This document shows, piece after piece, positions 6,797 to 13,437 of a DNA stretch of 18,089 bases. Position 1 is the first letter of the stretch; the number at the start of each line of letters is the position of its first letter. The stretch spans positions 1 to 18,089 of the forward strand of contig DAOVLE010000093.1 of assembly GCA_030631415.1 (NCBI GenBank). Reading direction: 5' to 3'. Position numbers and translations under genes: made by a program. Under the pieces are notes generated by a model. It did no database searches, was not told the DNA's origin, and saw only the letters and a list, made by a program, of their open reading frames with translations. This DNA is from JAAEQG01 sp023133475 (GTDB lineage Bacteria; Planctomycetota; Phycisphaerae; UBA1845).

Positions 6797-6878
6797 GGGT
6801 GGCCCAGGGCTTTAGCCCTGGGGGACACGAATCACATCCACTATTCGTGTCCCCCACCGCTAAAGCGATGGGCCACCC
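6797..6878. repeat. Repeat B, full palindrome in the atpG-atpD gap
   Basis: The left arm reads GGGTGGCCCAGGGCTTTAGC and continues to GGGGGACACGAAT; the right arm ends CCGCTAAAGCGATGGGCCACCC. Compared with the copy at 5120, substitutions in the left arm (CATGG to CAGGG, paired with CCCTG) keep the small hairpin paired, which suggests selection or exchange that preserves structure. Confidence 0.85.
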
Positions 6879-6882
6879 AACT

Positions 6883-6905
6883 GTAGGGCGGGTTCCACCC
6901 GCCGT
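6883..6905. repeat. Repeat A single arm next to the atpG stop codon
   Basis: GTAGGGCGGGTTCCACCCGC at 6883-6902 followed by CG. The arm has its own small internal palindrome (GGCGGGTTCCACCCGCC). It lies between repeat B and the end of atpG. Confidence 0.8.
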
Positions 6906-6911
6906 TCCAGT

Positions 6912-7799
6912 CTACTTCAATGCCTCCGCACCACCGACGATGTCCAGCAACTCCAGGGTGATCCGGGTCTGACGGGCCCGGTTGTATTGTCGGGTCAGCA
7001 GTTTAATCATGTCGCTTGCGGCGTCGGTGGCGGCTTTCATCGCCACCATCCGTGCCACCTGCTCGCTCACCGCGGCGTCGGTGAAACACTGGAACAAACG
7101 CACCTTCACCGACGCTGGCAACAACTCTCCCATGAGCACTGCCGGCTCAGGCGAAAAATCGTACTGGATGCCCTCCTCCTCCGGCTCCGGGACTGCCGCC
7201 TTCTCCGCTCCCGTCTCCGGTGCCAGCGGAAGAAGCTGCATCACCTCCGGGCGCTGACGCCCGGTGGAGATGAATCTCATGTAGGCCACATGAACCGCAT
7301 CCACCTCCTGCCGCTCGTACTGCCCGATGAAACCCCGGGCGATTTTATCCACTTCCTCAAAGCGGAGGTGTTCTTCCATGCCGGGGCGACTCGATACCAT
7401 CGGCACGCCAAGGAACTTGAGGTACGACGTGCCTTTCTTGCCGTCCATGTGCACATCAACGGTCTCGCCCGCCTCGCGGCGCTGGTCGATATGGCGCATC
7501 GCAGCCCGTATGACATTCGAGTTGTATCCGCCGCAAAGCCCCCGGTTCGAGGTCAACACCAGAAGGGCGGATTTACCAGCCCCTTCGTTGACCCGCAGCA
7601 GCGGGTGCTCAATCTCACCGGCGTGCTTGCTGAGCTTAGCGACCAGTTCGGTGATCTTTTCGGTGTAGGGCCTGGTGGCGGTGGCTCGTTTGAACGCTGC
7701 CTGAAACCGCGCGGTGGCGATCAACTGCATCGTCCGCGTGATCTTGTGAATGTTGCGCACCGACTTGCGCCGTTTGACCAGAACTCTAGCGTTGGCCAT
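6912..7799 (-). CDS. atpG: F-type ATP synthase gamma subunit
   Basis: The rotor shaft of F1, 295 residues (E. coli about 287). The N-terminal coiled-coil helix has the family pattern 'RRKSVRNIHKITRTMQLIATARF', seen here in pieces near residues 10-33. The central Rossmann-like domain has 'LLVLTSNRGLCGGYNSN' (about 78-96), and the C-terminal helix ends 'TRQYNRARQTRITLELLDIVGGAEAL'. A region near 180-215 is rich in Pro and Glu (AAVPEPEEEG) and is probably a lineage-specific loop. The ATG at 7799 is preceded by GGAGAG about 6 bases upstream. It lies between atpA (314-bp gap, unusually long) and atpD. Confidence 0.97.
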   Translation of the reverse strand: MANARVLVKRRKSVRNIHKITRTMQLIATARFQAAFKRATATRPYTEKITELVAKLSKHAGEIEHPLLRVNEGAGKSALLVLTSNRGLCGGYNSNVIRAAMRHIDQRREAGETVDVHMDGKKGTSYLKFLGVPMVSSRPGMEEHLRFEEVDKIARGFIGQYERQEVDAVHVAYMRFISTGRQRPEVMQLLPLAPETGAEKAAVPEPEEEGIQYDFSPEPAVLMGELLPASVKVRLFQCFTDAAVSEQVARMVAMKAATDAASDMIKLLTRQYNRARQTRITLELLDIVGGAEALK

Positions 7800-8113
7800 T
7801 TCACTCTCCGGCGGCTGCTAACACCGCCCCCGTAGTGGCCTGCGTCCCCACAGGCCGGCTTGTGTTTTACGCCCTGCCGTTCGTTCCGCGTCCCCGCGAC
7901 ACTATAGCCCGTCGTAGCCTTCAGTCGCAACCCCAAAGCGGTCATGCTGGGATTGGCCGCTCCCTTACGGTCGCGGTACTGATCGGTTTTCATCGGCTGG
8001 CGGGCACGCCAGCCGCCACCTGCTCATCGTTGCCTTGTTGCCTCTTGCCTCTTGCCTCTTGCCTCTTGCCTCTTGCCTCTTGCCTCTTGCCTCTTGCCTC
8101 TTGCCTCTTGCCT
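7800..8113. other. Long atpA-atpG intergenic region filled with repeats
   Basis: This 314-bp gap inside the operon contains a copy of repeat D (7951-7983), a perfect 8-bp hairpin GGCTGGCG/CGCCAGCC (7995-8002/8007-8014) and eleven TTGCCTC heptamers (8038-8114). The remaining 150 bp next to atpG hold no gene that I can support; the minus-strand frame reaching 7993 has no ribosome site and reads through repeat sequence. Confidence 0.6.
7951..7983. repeat. Dispersed repeat D, second copy
   Basis: GATTGGCCGCTCCCTTACGG followed by TCGCGGTACTGAT. The same sequence occurs at 17615-17647 and, inverted, at 35-65. Confidence 0.8.
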
Positions 8114-8114
8114 C
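8038..8114. repeat. Heptamer tandem repeat TTGCCTC, eleven perfect units
   Basis: Eleven exact copies of TTGCCTC (GAGGCAA on the transcribed minus strand) run head-to-tail for 77 bp; the last base belongs to the atpA stop codon. A two-unit copy is at 10540-10553 and a degenerate pair at 17800-17813. The perfect repetition suggests recent expansion and likely copy-number variation between strains. Confidence 0.95.
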
Positions 8115-9772
8115 TATTCTTGCATAAACCGGGCTTTGAAATTCTCGAAAATCTTCTTGAGCTTATCACTCAACTCGTCTGAGAGGACACCCTTCTCCTT
8201 TAGTTCTTCCCGCACCTCGGGGAATTCTTCCTGAATATGCGTAAGCAGCTTTCGCTCGAACTCGGCGATGCGATGACGCGGGACGTTGTCCAGAACACCG
8301 CTGGTCCCGGCGAAAATGCTTATTATCTGGTCAGCCACGTCATACGGCATATACTGCCCCTGCTTGAGCAACTCGACCATCGCCTGCCCGCGGTCGAGCT
8401 GACGCTGCGTTGCGACGTCCAACTCGGTGCCCAACTGGGCGAAGGCCTCCAACTCGCGGAAGGCCGCCAAGTCCAAACGCAACGTGCCCGCCACCTTCTT
8501 CATCGCCTTGACCTGTGCGTTTCCACCCACCCGCGATACGCTGATGCCAACGTTGACGGCTGGGCGCACACCGGCAAAGAACAAATCCGGCTCCAGGTAA
8601 ATCTGCCCGTCGGTAATCGAGATCACGTTGGTCGGGATGTAAGCCGCCACTTCACCCTCGAGCGTCTCGATCACCGGCAACGCCGTCAGGCTTCCACCGG
8701 ATGTGGGGTCCACCCGGACCTCGTGTTGGTCTGCACCAAGCGTCTTTATGTCTTGCTCCACTTCGTGGAGACCCGGCACGCCGATGTAAATCTTGCCGTT
8801 GACCCCCTCGCTGGTGTCGGCTGGTGCACCCTTCTTCACGATGAAGCGGCGCTCCGCCACCTTGCAGGCCCGCTCGAGCAGACGGCTGTGCAGATAGAAC
8901 ACGTCGCCCGGATAAGCCTCCCGACCCGGCGGCCGACGCAACAGCAGCGAAAGCTGGCGATAAGAGGTTGCCTGTTTGGTCAGGTCGTCGTAGATGACCA
9001 GGGTATGCCGCCCTTGCTCGTACATGAAATACTCTGCCATGGCACAACCGGCATAGGGGGCGATGTATTGTAACGGGGCGGCTTTGGCGCTGCTGGCATC
9101 GACCACGATGGTGTAGTCCATCGCATCGTGCTTGCGCAGCGACTCGACCACGCCGGCTACGGTCGATTCCTTCTGCCCGATAGCCACATAGACACAGATG
9201 ACGCCGGTGCTCTTCTGGTTGATAATGGTATCGATACAGATGGCGGTTTTGCCGGTCTTGCGGTCTCCGATGATCAGCTCGCGCTGTCCGCGTCCGATGG
9301 GGATCATGCTGTCGATGGCTTTGATTCCGGTCTGGAGCGGCTGGTTGACCGGTTGGCGTTCGGCGATGCCCAGGGCGTGAAACTCCAGCGGCCTGCGATG
9401 CGGCGACTCGATGGTCCCCTTGCCGTCGAGCGGTTGCCCCAGCGGATTGACCACCCGCCCCAGCATCGCCTCGCCACAGGGCACGCTGAGCAATTGGCCG
9501 GTTCGCTTGACCGTGTCGCCCGCCTTGACGCCCAGGTAATCGCCGAGGATGACCGCGCCGACCGAACTTTCTTCAAGGTTGAACACCTGCCCGATGGCCC
9601 CGTTCTCGAATTCGAGCATCTCACCGGCCATGGCGTTCTTCAGCCCGTAAAGCCGGGCAACACCGTCGCCCAGCTCGAGCACCTTGCCGACCTCCGCCAC
9701 ATCGATCTCGGTGCGGTAGTTCTCGATTTCCTGCTTGATGATCGACGATATCTCATCGACTTTGAATTTCAT
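8114..9772 (-). CDS. atpA: F-type ATP synthase alpha subunit, with an extra loop
   Basis: The non-catalytic nucleotide-binding subunit of F1, 552 residues against about 513 in E. coli. The N-terminal helix binds delta; the beta-barrel has 'VLELGDGVARLYGL' (31-44). Walker A is 'GDRKTGKT' at 169-176 (the usual Gln is Lys); a Walker B-like strand is 'LVIYDDLTK' (258-266); the arginine finger is in 'SVSRVGG' (411-417, R414). Most of the extra length lies between 'SRLLERACKV' and 'GGSLTALP': 54 residues (305-358) where E. coli has about 17. This inserted segment includes 'GKIYIGVPGLHEVEQDI'. The C-terminus has a charged helical tail. The start ATG at 9772 is preceded by GAGGT about 8 bases upstream. 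It is 20 bp after atpH, the tightest spacing in the F1 part of the operon. Confidence 0.98.
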   Translation of the reverse strand: MKFKVDEISSIIKQEIENYRTEIDVAEVGKVLELGDGVARLYGLKNAMAGEMLEFENGAIGQVFNLEESSVGAVILGDYLGVKAGDTVKRTGQLLSVPCGEAMLGRVVNPLGQPLDGKGTIESPHRRPLEFHALGIAERQPVNQPLQTGIKAIDSMIPIGRGQRELIIGDRKTGKTAICIDTIINQKSTGVICVYVAIGQKESTVAGVVESLRKHDAMDYTIVVDASSAKAAPLQYIAPYAGCAMAEYFMYEQGRHTLVIYDDLTKQATSYRQLSLLLRRPPGREAYPGDVFYLHSRLLERACKVAERRFIVKKGAPADTSEGVNGKIYIGVPGLHEVEQDIKTLGADQHEVRVDPTSGGSLTALPVIETLEGEVAAYIPTNVISITDGQIYLEPDLFFAGVRPAVNVGISVSRVGGNAQVKAMKKVAGTLRLDLAAFRELEAFAQLGTELDVATQRQLDRGQAMVELLKQGQYMPYDVADQIISIFAGTSGVLDNVPRHRIAEFERKLLTHIQEEFPEVREELKEKGVLSDELSDKLKKIFENFKARFMQE

Positions 9773-9792
9773 CTTCGCTCACCTCTTGGGGG

Positions 9793-10392
9793 TCAATCTG
9801 CCACGAAGGGCTGCTCCGCCGTATGGAGTTCGTGCGACGCTCGTTCGACAAGGGCTTCGCGCATCCGCCGCAAATGATTAGATGCCGAAAGGTCCAGCAC
9901 CTCATCGCCAATCTGAACCTTCACCCCGGCAATGATGGACGGGGTCACCTGCTCCACCAGCCGCGGTTTGCACCCGGTGCGGTCCGCCAGAACCCGTATC
10001 AACCGCTCACGCAACTCCTCGGTGAGCGGGTGGGCGGTGGTCACCAGAACCTCCACCTCGTTGCGACGCTTATCCAACGCCACCTGTAGACGCTTGTGCA
10101 ACAACGGAATCAGCCCGGCCCGCCCCTTGCTGTTGAGCACCAGAATCGTATCCAGCAGGATGTCGCTCATCTTGTCGCGGAGGGTGCGTTCGAGCAGGTC
10201 GCGGCGGCTCTCGGTATCGACGATCGGGCTATCGAGGAAGTCGCCAAAAGCCGTCTCCGATTCGATATAGCCCACAAAATCGCCGAGTTCGGACATGAAC
10301 TCATCGGTTACGCCTCGCTCCTCCACCAGTCTCAGGACTGCCTCGGCGTATTCGTCTGCGATGGCGATGGCTGTGTCGTCAACGGTCGTCAT
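9793..10392 (-). CDS. atpH: F-type ATP synthase delta subunit
   Basis: The peripheral-stalk subunit joining AtpF to the top of F1, 199 residues (usual about 180). The N-terminal helical domain (about 1-110) begins 'ADEYAEAVLRLVEERG'. The C-terminal domain has the family signature 'VLVTTAHPLTEELRERL' (around 134-150), then 'GVKVQIGDEVLDLSASNHLRRMREAL' in pieces, matching 'G..I..GD...D.S....L..L' of the delta/OSCP family. ATG at 10392 is used; the upstream ribosome site is weak. The upstream gap to atpF (162 bp) contains repeats A and B and a heptamer pair, so initiation may depend on hairpin structure. Confidence 0.95.
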   Translation of the reverse strand: MTTVDDTAIAIADEYAEAVLRLVEERGVTDEFMSELGDFVGYIESETAFGDFLDSPIVDTESRRDLLERTLRDKMSDILLDTILVLNSKGRAGLIPLLHKRLQVALDKRRNEVEVLVTTAHPLTEELRERLIRVLADRTGCKPRLVEQVTPSIIAGVKVQIGDEVLDLSASNHLRRMREALVERASHELHTAEQPFVAD

Positions 10393-10413
10393 GAAAAGCC
10401 ACTCGATCCTGTT

Positions 10414-10434
10414 GTAGGGCGGGTTTCACCCGCC
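10414..10434. repeat. Repeat A single arm in the atpF-atpH gap
   Basis: GTAGGGCGGGTTTCACCCGC with one change (TTTCA for TTCCA), the same variant, inverted, as at 13357-13377. Confidence 0.75.
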
Positions 10435-10453
10435 TTTGTCGCGTTGCGCGGTT

Positions 10454-10534
10454 GGGTGGCCCATGGCTTTAGCCGTGGGGGACGCGAATCAGCGGACTAT
10501 TCGCGTTCCCCACGGCTAAAGCGGTGGGCCACCC
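10454..10534. repeat. Repeat B, full palindrome in the atpF-atpH gap
   Basis: The left arm begins GGGTGGCCCATGGCTTTAGC; the right arm ends GGCTAAAGCGGTGGGCCACC. One copy of the central GGGGGAC/GTCCCCC pairing is altered (GCGTTCCCCAC). It is followed directly by two TTGCCTC heptamers. Confidence 0.85.
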
Positions 10535-10539
10535 ACCTC

Positions 10540-10553
10540 TTGCCTCTTGCCTC
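10540..10553. repeat. TTGCCTC heptamer, two units
   Basis: Two perfect units, the same heptamer as the eleven-unit array at 8038. They end two bases before the atpF stop codon. Confidence 0.7.
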
Positions 10554-10554
10554 A

Positions 10555-11136
10555 TTAATTCCTGCGGCTGGCCAGCGCCTCGATGGACTCGGCGATCAGC
10601 CGCTCGTGCTCTTCGGCATCGACTTCGCGGCCAAGGATTTTGCCCGCCGCGCTGGTTGCCAATTGGGCACCAACTTCGTAAATCTCTTTGATGGCTGTGC
10701 TGCGTGCCAGGTCAATCTCGCCCTTGGCCCGCTCGAGCAGAGCATCGGCTTCGTCCTGGGCTTCCTCTTTGATCTTGAGCCGTGCGATCTCGGCATCGCG
10801 GCGGGCCTGCTCGAGGAGAGCGTCCGCCTCATCCTGAGCATTCTTCAACTGCGCGGTGTGCTCTGCCAGTTTGGCTTGGGCCTCTTCACGATCCTTCTTG
10901 GCCTGGTCCAGCGACGCGCGGATGAACTCCTCGCGCTTCTGCAAGGCGTTGAGGATCGGACCCCATGCGAACTTGCCCAGCAGCACCACCACCAGAGCAA
11001 AGATCACCAGCGTCCACAAGGCATTTCCGAAGTTCCCGGCAAAGGGGCTAACCGCCTCGCCGCCCTCCGATGCCAAGGCCGGCACGGCTGCCAGCACCGC
11101 TAAAACCGGGGCACGTTTGAAATCAAAAATGAGCAT
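10555..11136 (-). CDS. atpF: F-type ATP synthase b subunit with a signal-like N-terminus
   Basis: The peripheral-stalk membrane anchor, 193 residues. The N-terminus 'MLIFDFKRAPVLAVLAAVPALA' resembles a cleavable signal peptide (ALA before SEGG). The anchor helix 'NALWTLVIFALVVVLLGKFAW' follows at about 30-50, then 'GPILNALQKREEFI', which is typical of AtpF, and a long charged coiled coil (about 60-160) with repeated 'DEADALLE' patterns. The C-terminal part has 'LATSAAGKILGREVD' as in b subunits that bind delta. Start: ATG at 11136 follows GGTGA with a short spacer; an in-frame ATG at 11160 would add eight residues (MIDKVGDH) and lies directly against repeat B, so the start is uncertain. It follows atpE after a 42-66 bp gap made mostly of half a repeat B. 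Confidence 0.93.
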   Translation of the reverse strand: MLIFDFKRAPVLAVLAAVPALASEGGEAVSPFAGNFGNALWTLVIFALVVVLLGKFAWGPILNALQKREEFIRASLDQAKKDREEAQAKLAEHTAQLKNAQDEADALLEQARRDAEIARLKIKEEAQDEADALLERAKGEIDLARSTAIKEIYEVGAQLATSAAGKILGREVDAEEHERLIAESIEALASRRN

Positions 11137-11158
11137 GTGGTCACCAACTTTGTCGATC

Positions 11159-11194
11159 ATTCGCGTCCCCCACCGCTAAAGCGATGGGCCACCC
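11159..11194. repeat. Repeat B, single right arm between atpE and atpF
   Basis: ATTCGCGTCCCCCACCGCTA followed by AAGCGATGGGCCACCC. The left arm is missing. The arm still forms a hairpin by itself (CCCATCGC-TTTA-GCGGTGGG on the transcribed strand), ending 15 bases before the upstream candidate start codon of atpF. Confidence 0.75.
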
Positions 11195-11202
11195 ACATCC
11201 TA

Positions 11203-11559
11203 CTAAAGCACCGCCAGCAAGGTCACCACGACGGCAAACAGCGTCGCCCCTTCGATCATCGCCGCGGTGATAATCATCGCGGTGCTGATGTTGCCGGATG
11301 CCTCCGGCTGGCGGGCCATCGACTCGACCGCACTACCACCGACCCGGCCGATCCCGGCTGCCCCGCCCATAATCACCAGACCGGCCCCAATGGCACCACC
11401 CAGCTTGCGGGCACCATCGGCGTCCAACAGCGCGGTTCCGCTGTGAGTTTCAACTGCCGCCGCGTGCTCATCATCCCCCACTGCAAAGGCGCTATTGGCC
11501 ATCATGAAAAGGCCTAATGCCATCACACCAAGAACCAACCATGTGGTCTTTTTGCTCAT
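11203..11559 (-). CDS. atpE: F-type ATP synthase c subunit (proton type) with signal peptide
   Basis: The rotor-ring subunit, 118 residues against a usual 75-90. Residues 1-26 look like a signal peptide (KK, hydrophobic core LVLGVMALGLFMM, then ANSAFA). Residues 27-50 are an acidic, His-containing stretch (GDDEHAAAVETH). The mature hairpin follows: helix 1 has the Gly-rich 'GGAIGAGLVIMGGAAGIG', the polar loop is 'AVESMARQPEA', and helix 2 has 'ITAAMIEGATLFAVV' with the ion-binding Glu (about 104). The Gln of helix 1 and the Ser/Thr next to Glu that coordinate sodium in Ilyobacter-type rings are replaced by Ile, Gly and Ala, so it is predicted to carry protons. ATG at 11559 has AAAGGT about 9 bases upstream. 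The signal-like N-terminus implies that the ring subunit is processed or inserted by the Sec/YidC route. Confidence 0.96.
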   Translation of the reverse strand: MSKKTTWLVLGVMALGLFMMANSAFAVGDDEHAAAVETHSGTALLDADGARKLGGAIGAGLVIMGGAAGIGRVGGSAVESMARQPEASGNISTAMIITAAMIEGATLFAVVVTLLAVL

Positions 11560-11690
11560 CGTCTGTAAACCTTTCGACTGTATGTGACTGCCAGGTGGGG
11601 GCTGACCGCCGATTCATCTCGCCATCACGCTCTCACGCCTTACGACCCAACCGCCCCACAACTGTTCGGGCATGGCGATTCAGTTTCTAT

Positions 11691-12578
11691 TCAATGCGCC
11701 GCCGCCTGACCCTCCGCGTGTTCGTGCTCGTCATGGTGGACGTTTACGGACATGCCGATAAACAGGGTCGTCAAAAACGTAAAGATAAACGCCTGCAGAA
11801 ACGCGACGAAAAGCTCCAGGAAATTGATTGCCACACTCCCGATAATCACCGGAATGGTAACCACAATACCCATGCCCGCCCCGACGGCAAACGCACTTAA
11901 CGTAAACCCTATCAATACCGCCAGCAGGATATGCCCAGCCATCATGTTGGCAAAAAGACGAACAGCCAAAGCGAAAATCTTGGCGAACAGCCCGATGATC
12001 TCCACCGGGATCATCAGCGGGGCCATGTAGGCCGGCCCGGGGCAGAAGTGGGCCAGATAAGCCTTGCCGCCCAAACGAAACCCGTTGACCACCATCATGA
12101 TAAGGGTGCAAACCGCCAAGGTGCCGGTCGTGTAGATGTTGGCTGTGGCTGTCCCCCCGATGTGCAGGGGGTGGGCCGGCATCCCGGTCACGAAATACGC
12201 CACCGCGTCAAAGGGGATCAGGCCCAGCAGGTTAACGGTCAGCACAAAGAAGAAAGCACTCCAGATGTACTTGATGAAGCGATCCGTGTGAGGCCCCAGA
12301 GCCGGCTCCGCCACCTCTTTGCGGAAGTATTGGCAGATGCTCTCGATAAAGTTGTACGCCCCCTTGGGGGTCAACTGCTCCACCTCGCCGGCATTCCGGC
12401 GACCACGGATCGCCCGGGGCAGAAACACGATCAGCAACACCCCAGCCACGATCATCATCATGATCTGGTTGCTTAGAATCGTCTGCTCCTTCGTCCACAG
12501 CAAGGCGAAGGGGACTTCAACATAAGGATGCTGGACCACGTGGGTCAGCGGATTGCTTGAGGCGAGCAAATTCGTCAT
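11691..12578 (-). CDS. atpB: F-type ATP synthase a subunit
   Basis: The membrane stator with the two proton half-channels, 295 residues. The essential Arg is R207 in 'FALAVRLFANMMAGHILL'. His215 stands where E. coli has Glu219, and Glu255 ('NFLELFVAFLQAF') stands where E. coli has His245; this reciprocal arrangement is common in other bacteria and mitochondria. 'GAYNFIESI' (73-81) and 'NLLGLIPF' (116-123) are further family marks. About five to six membrane helices. The C-terminal tail (281-295) is rich in His and Glu (HHDEHEHAEG). The start ATG at 12578 overlaps the atpI stop by 4 bases (ATGA), indicating translational coupling. It is followed by a 131-bp gap before atpE with no recognisable element. 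Confidence 0.97.
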   Translation of the reverse strand: MTNLLASSNPLTHVVQHPYVEVPFALLWTKEQTILSNQIMMMIVAGVLLIVFLPRAIRGRRNAGEVEQLTPKGAYNFIESICQYFRKEVAEPALGPHTDRFIKYIWSAFFFVLTVNLLGLIPFDAVAYFVTGMPAHPLHIGGTATANIYTTGTLAVCTLIMMVVNGFRLGGKAYLAHFCPGPAYMAPLMIPVEIIGLFAKIFALAVRLFANMMAGHILLAVLIGFTLSAFAVGAGMGIVVTIPVIIGSVAINFLELFVAFLQAFIFTFLTTLFIGMSVNVHHDEHEHAEGQAAAH

Positions 12579-13003
12579 GGCTTTTTCCGAGGCTGGGTCA
12601 CCTTCAAGATGCCAACCAGGTAAACCGTGTCAGCCAGCAACGTAACCACATACGCAATTGCGATCCAAACCAACAGCGGGGCCTTGGGAAACCAGCCGCT
12701 CAAAACCACGCTGAGCGTGATCGCCAAAGCCACCACCATCCGCAATGCGGTCGATAGCAAAACCCGATTAGTCACCGCCGCGGGGTCCAGTTCGGAAAAC
12801 CTCGCGGTGCAAACCGGGATAATCCCAACCCCTCCAGCAATCAGAGCCACCCCACATCCGGCGAACATGGCCCGGACGGCTTCACCACCGCCCAAGCGCA
12901 GGGTCGGGTAATACCCCATCGCCGCCGCCACGCCCAGGGCTGCAATACCCACACCCAATAGCTGAAGGTATCGCAAGGCCATCAATTCCGGGCGACGCTT
13001 CAT
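12575..13003 (-). CDS. atpI: AtpI-like ATP synthase assembly protein
   Basis: A 142-residue protein with four predicted membrane segments: about 10-29, 44-66, 84-103 and 109-132. Its position directly before atpB and its four-helix pattern match the AtpI / 'ATP synthase I' family, thought to help assemble the c ring or to import magnesium for the complex. Sequence identity in this family is low, so the call rests mainly on topology and place. Residues 67-82 form a cytoplasmic loop with 'FSELDPAAVTNRVL', and 'STALRMVVALAITL' is typical of the third helix. It overlaps atpZ by 4 bases at its start and atpB by 4 bases at its end. Confidence 0.75.
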   Translation of the reverse strand: MKRRPELMALRYLQLLGVGIAALGVAAAMGYYPTLRLGGGEAVRAMFAGCGVALIAGGVGIIPVCTARFSELDPAAVTNRVLLSTALRMVVALAITLSVVLSGWFPKAPLLVWIAIAYVVTLLADTVYLVGILKVTQPRKKP

Positions 13004-13260
13004 GATTTTGGCTTGCCGTCGCGGTCATCCTCTTGGCGATCGATCTCCTTGAACGCCGCCAGCGATGCACGGACCAAATTGTACATGCCACCGACCAAGC
13101 CTAATACCGCTCCCGTGATGGTCGCTTTATGGCCTAACTGCCAGTGGCGATCGATCCAGTAACCGATGAGGGTGAACACCGCGACGGCTGCGGCGAAATC
13201 GACACCCACGCCGGCATGCCGCACCCACACCGACACTCGTTTCGGAGGCTTGCCCGTCAT
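13000..13260 (-). CDS. atpZ: AtpZ-like small membrane protein (ATPase gene 1 family)
   Basis: An 86-residue protein with two membrane helices (about 19-35 and 46-62). The second carries the pattern 'ITGAVLGLVGGMYNLVR', and the 'GYWIDRHW' turn precedes it. This is the signature of the AtpZ / F0F1-ATPase gene 1 family (PF09527), usually the first gene of bacterial atp operons and co-acting with AtpI. The charged C-terminal tail ends 'QEDDRDGKPKS'. It starts at ATG 13260 with only a weak GGTGA upstream, and overlaps atpI by 4 bases. A candidate promoter lies 47 bp upstream. Likely role: assembly or ion supply for the ATP synthase. Confidence 0.82.
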   Translation of the reverse strand: MTGKPPKRVSVWVRHAGVGVDFAAAVAVFTLIGYWIDRHWQLGHKATITGAVLGLVGGMYNLVRASLAAFKEIDRQEDDRDGKPKS

Positions 13261-13306
13261 GACTGCATAATCACCACGACTCTACAACCCTCCACCAAGC
13301 TGCGGT

Positions 13307-13334
13307 AGTCTAGCAACCGTCACACATGAGTCAA
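13307..13334 (-). promoter_or_regulatory. Candidate sigma-70 promoter of the atp operon
   Basis: On the minus strand TTGACT (13329-13334, 5 of 6) and TAGACT (13307-13312, 4 of 6) are 16 bp apart. The start would be near 13300, giving a leader of about 40 bases before atpZ. Confidence 0.5.
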
Positions 13335-13356
13335 GCCCTGGTTTCCAAGGTCTCAT

Positions 13357-13377
13357 GGCGGGTGAAACCCGCCCTAC
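13357..13377. repeat. Repeat A single arm, inverted orientation
   Basis: GGCGGGTGAAACCCGCCCTA followed by C. It is the reverse complement of the copy at 10414-10434. Confidence 0.8.
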
Positions 13378-13394
13378 ACTTTGACCCCCCAGGC

Positions 13395-13437
13395 GTAGGG
13401 TGGGTGGAACCTCGCGGAGCGAGGTGGAACCCACCAA
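13395..13437. repeat. Repeat C, first copy
   Basis: GTAGGGTGGGTGGAACCTCG followed by CGGAGCGAGGTGGAACCCACCAA. It contains the hairpin CCTCG-CGGAG-CGAGG. A copy identical over these 43 bases is at 17656-17698. In both places it is followed by a related GCGGTGGGTT segment. Confidence 0.85.

Noticed and set aside
7721..7993. 90-codon minus-strand frame between atpA and atpG
   Set aside because: It reads through repeat D and the start of atpG in another frame, without a ribosome site.
8038..8114. CRISPR array
   Set aside because: Units are 7 bp, contiguous and without spacers; no cas genes nearby.
8237..9877. Long plus-strand frames opposite atpA and atpH
   Set aside because: Antisense shadows in GC-rich DNA; the minus strand encodes clear AtpA and AtpH.
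11203..11559. Sodium-type ATP synthase
   Set aside because: Helix 1 lacks the Gln and helix 2 lacks the Ser/Thr beside the Glu that coordinate sodium in known sodium rings.
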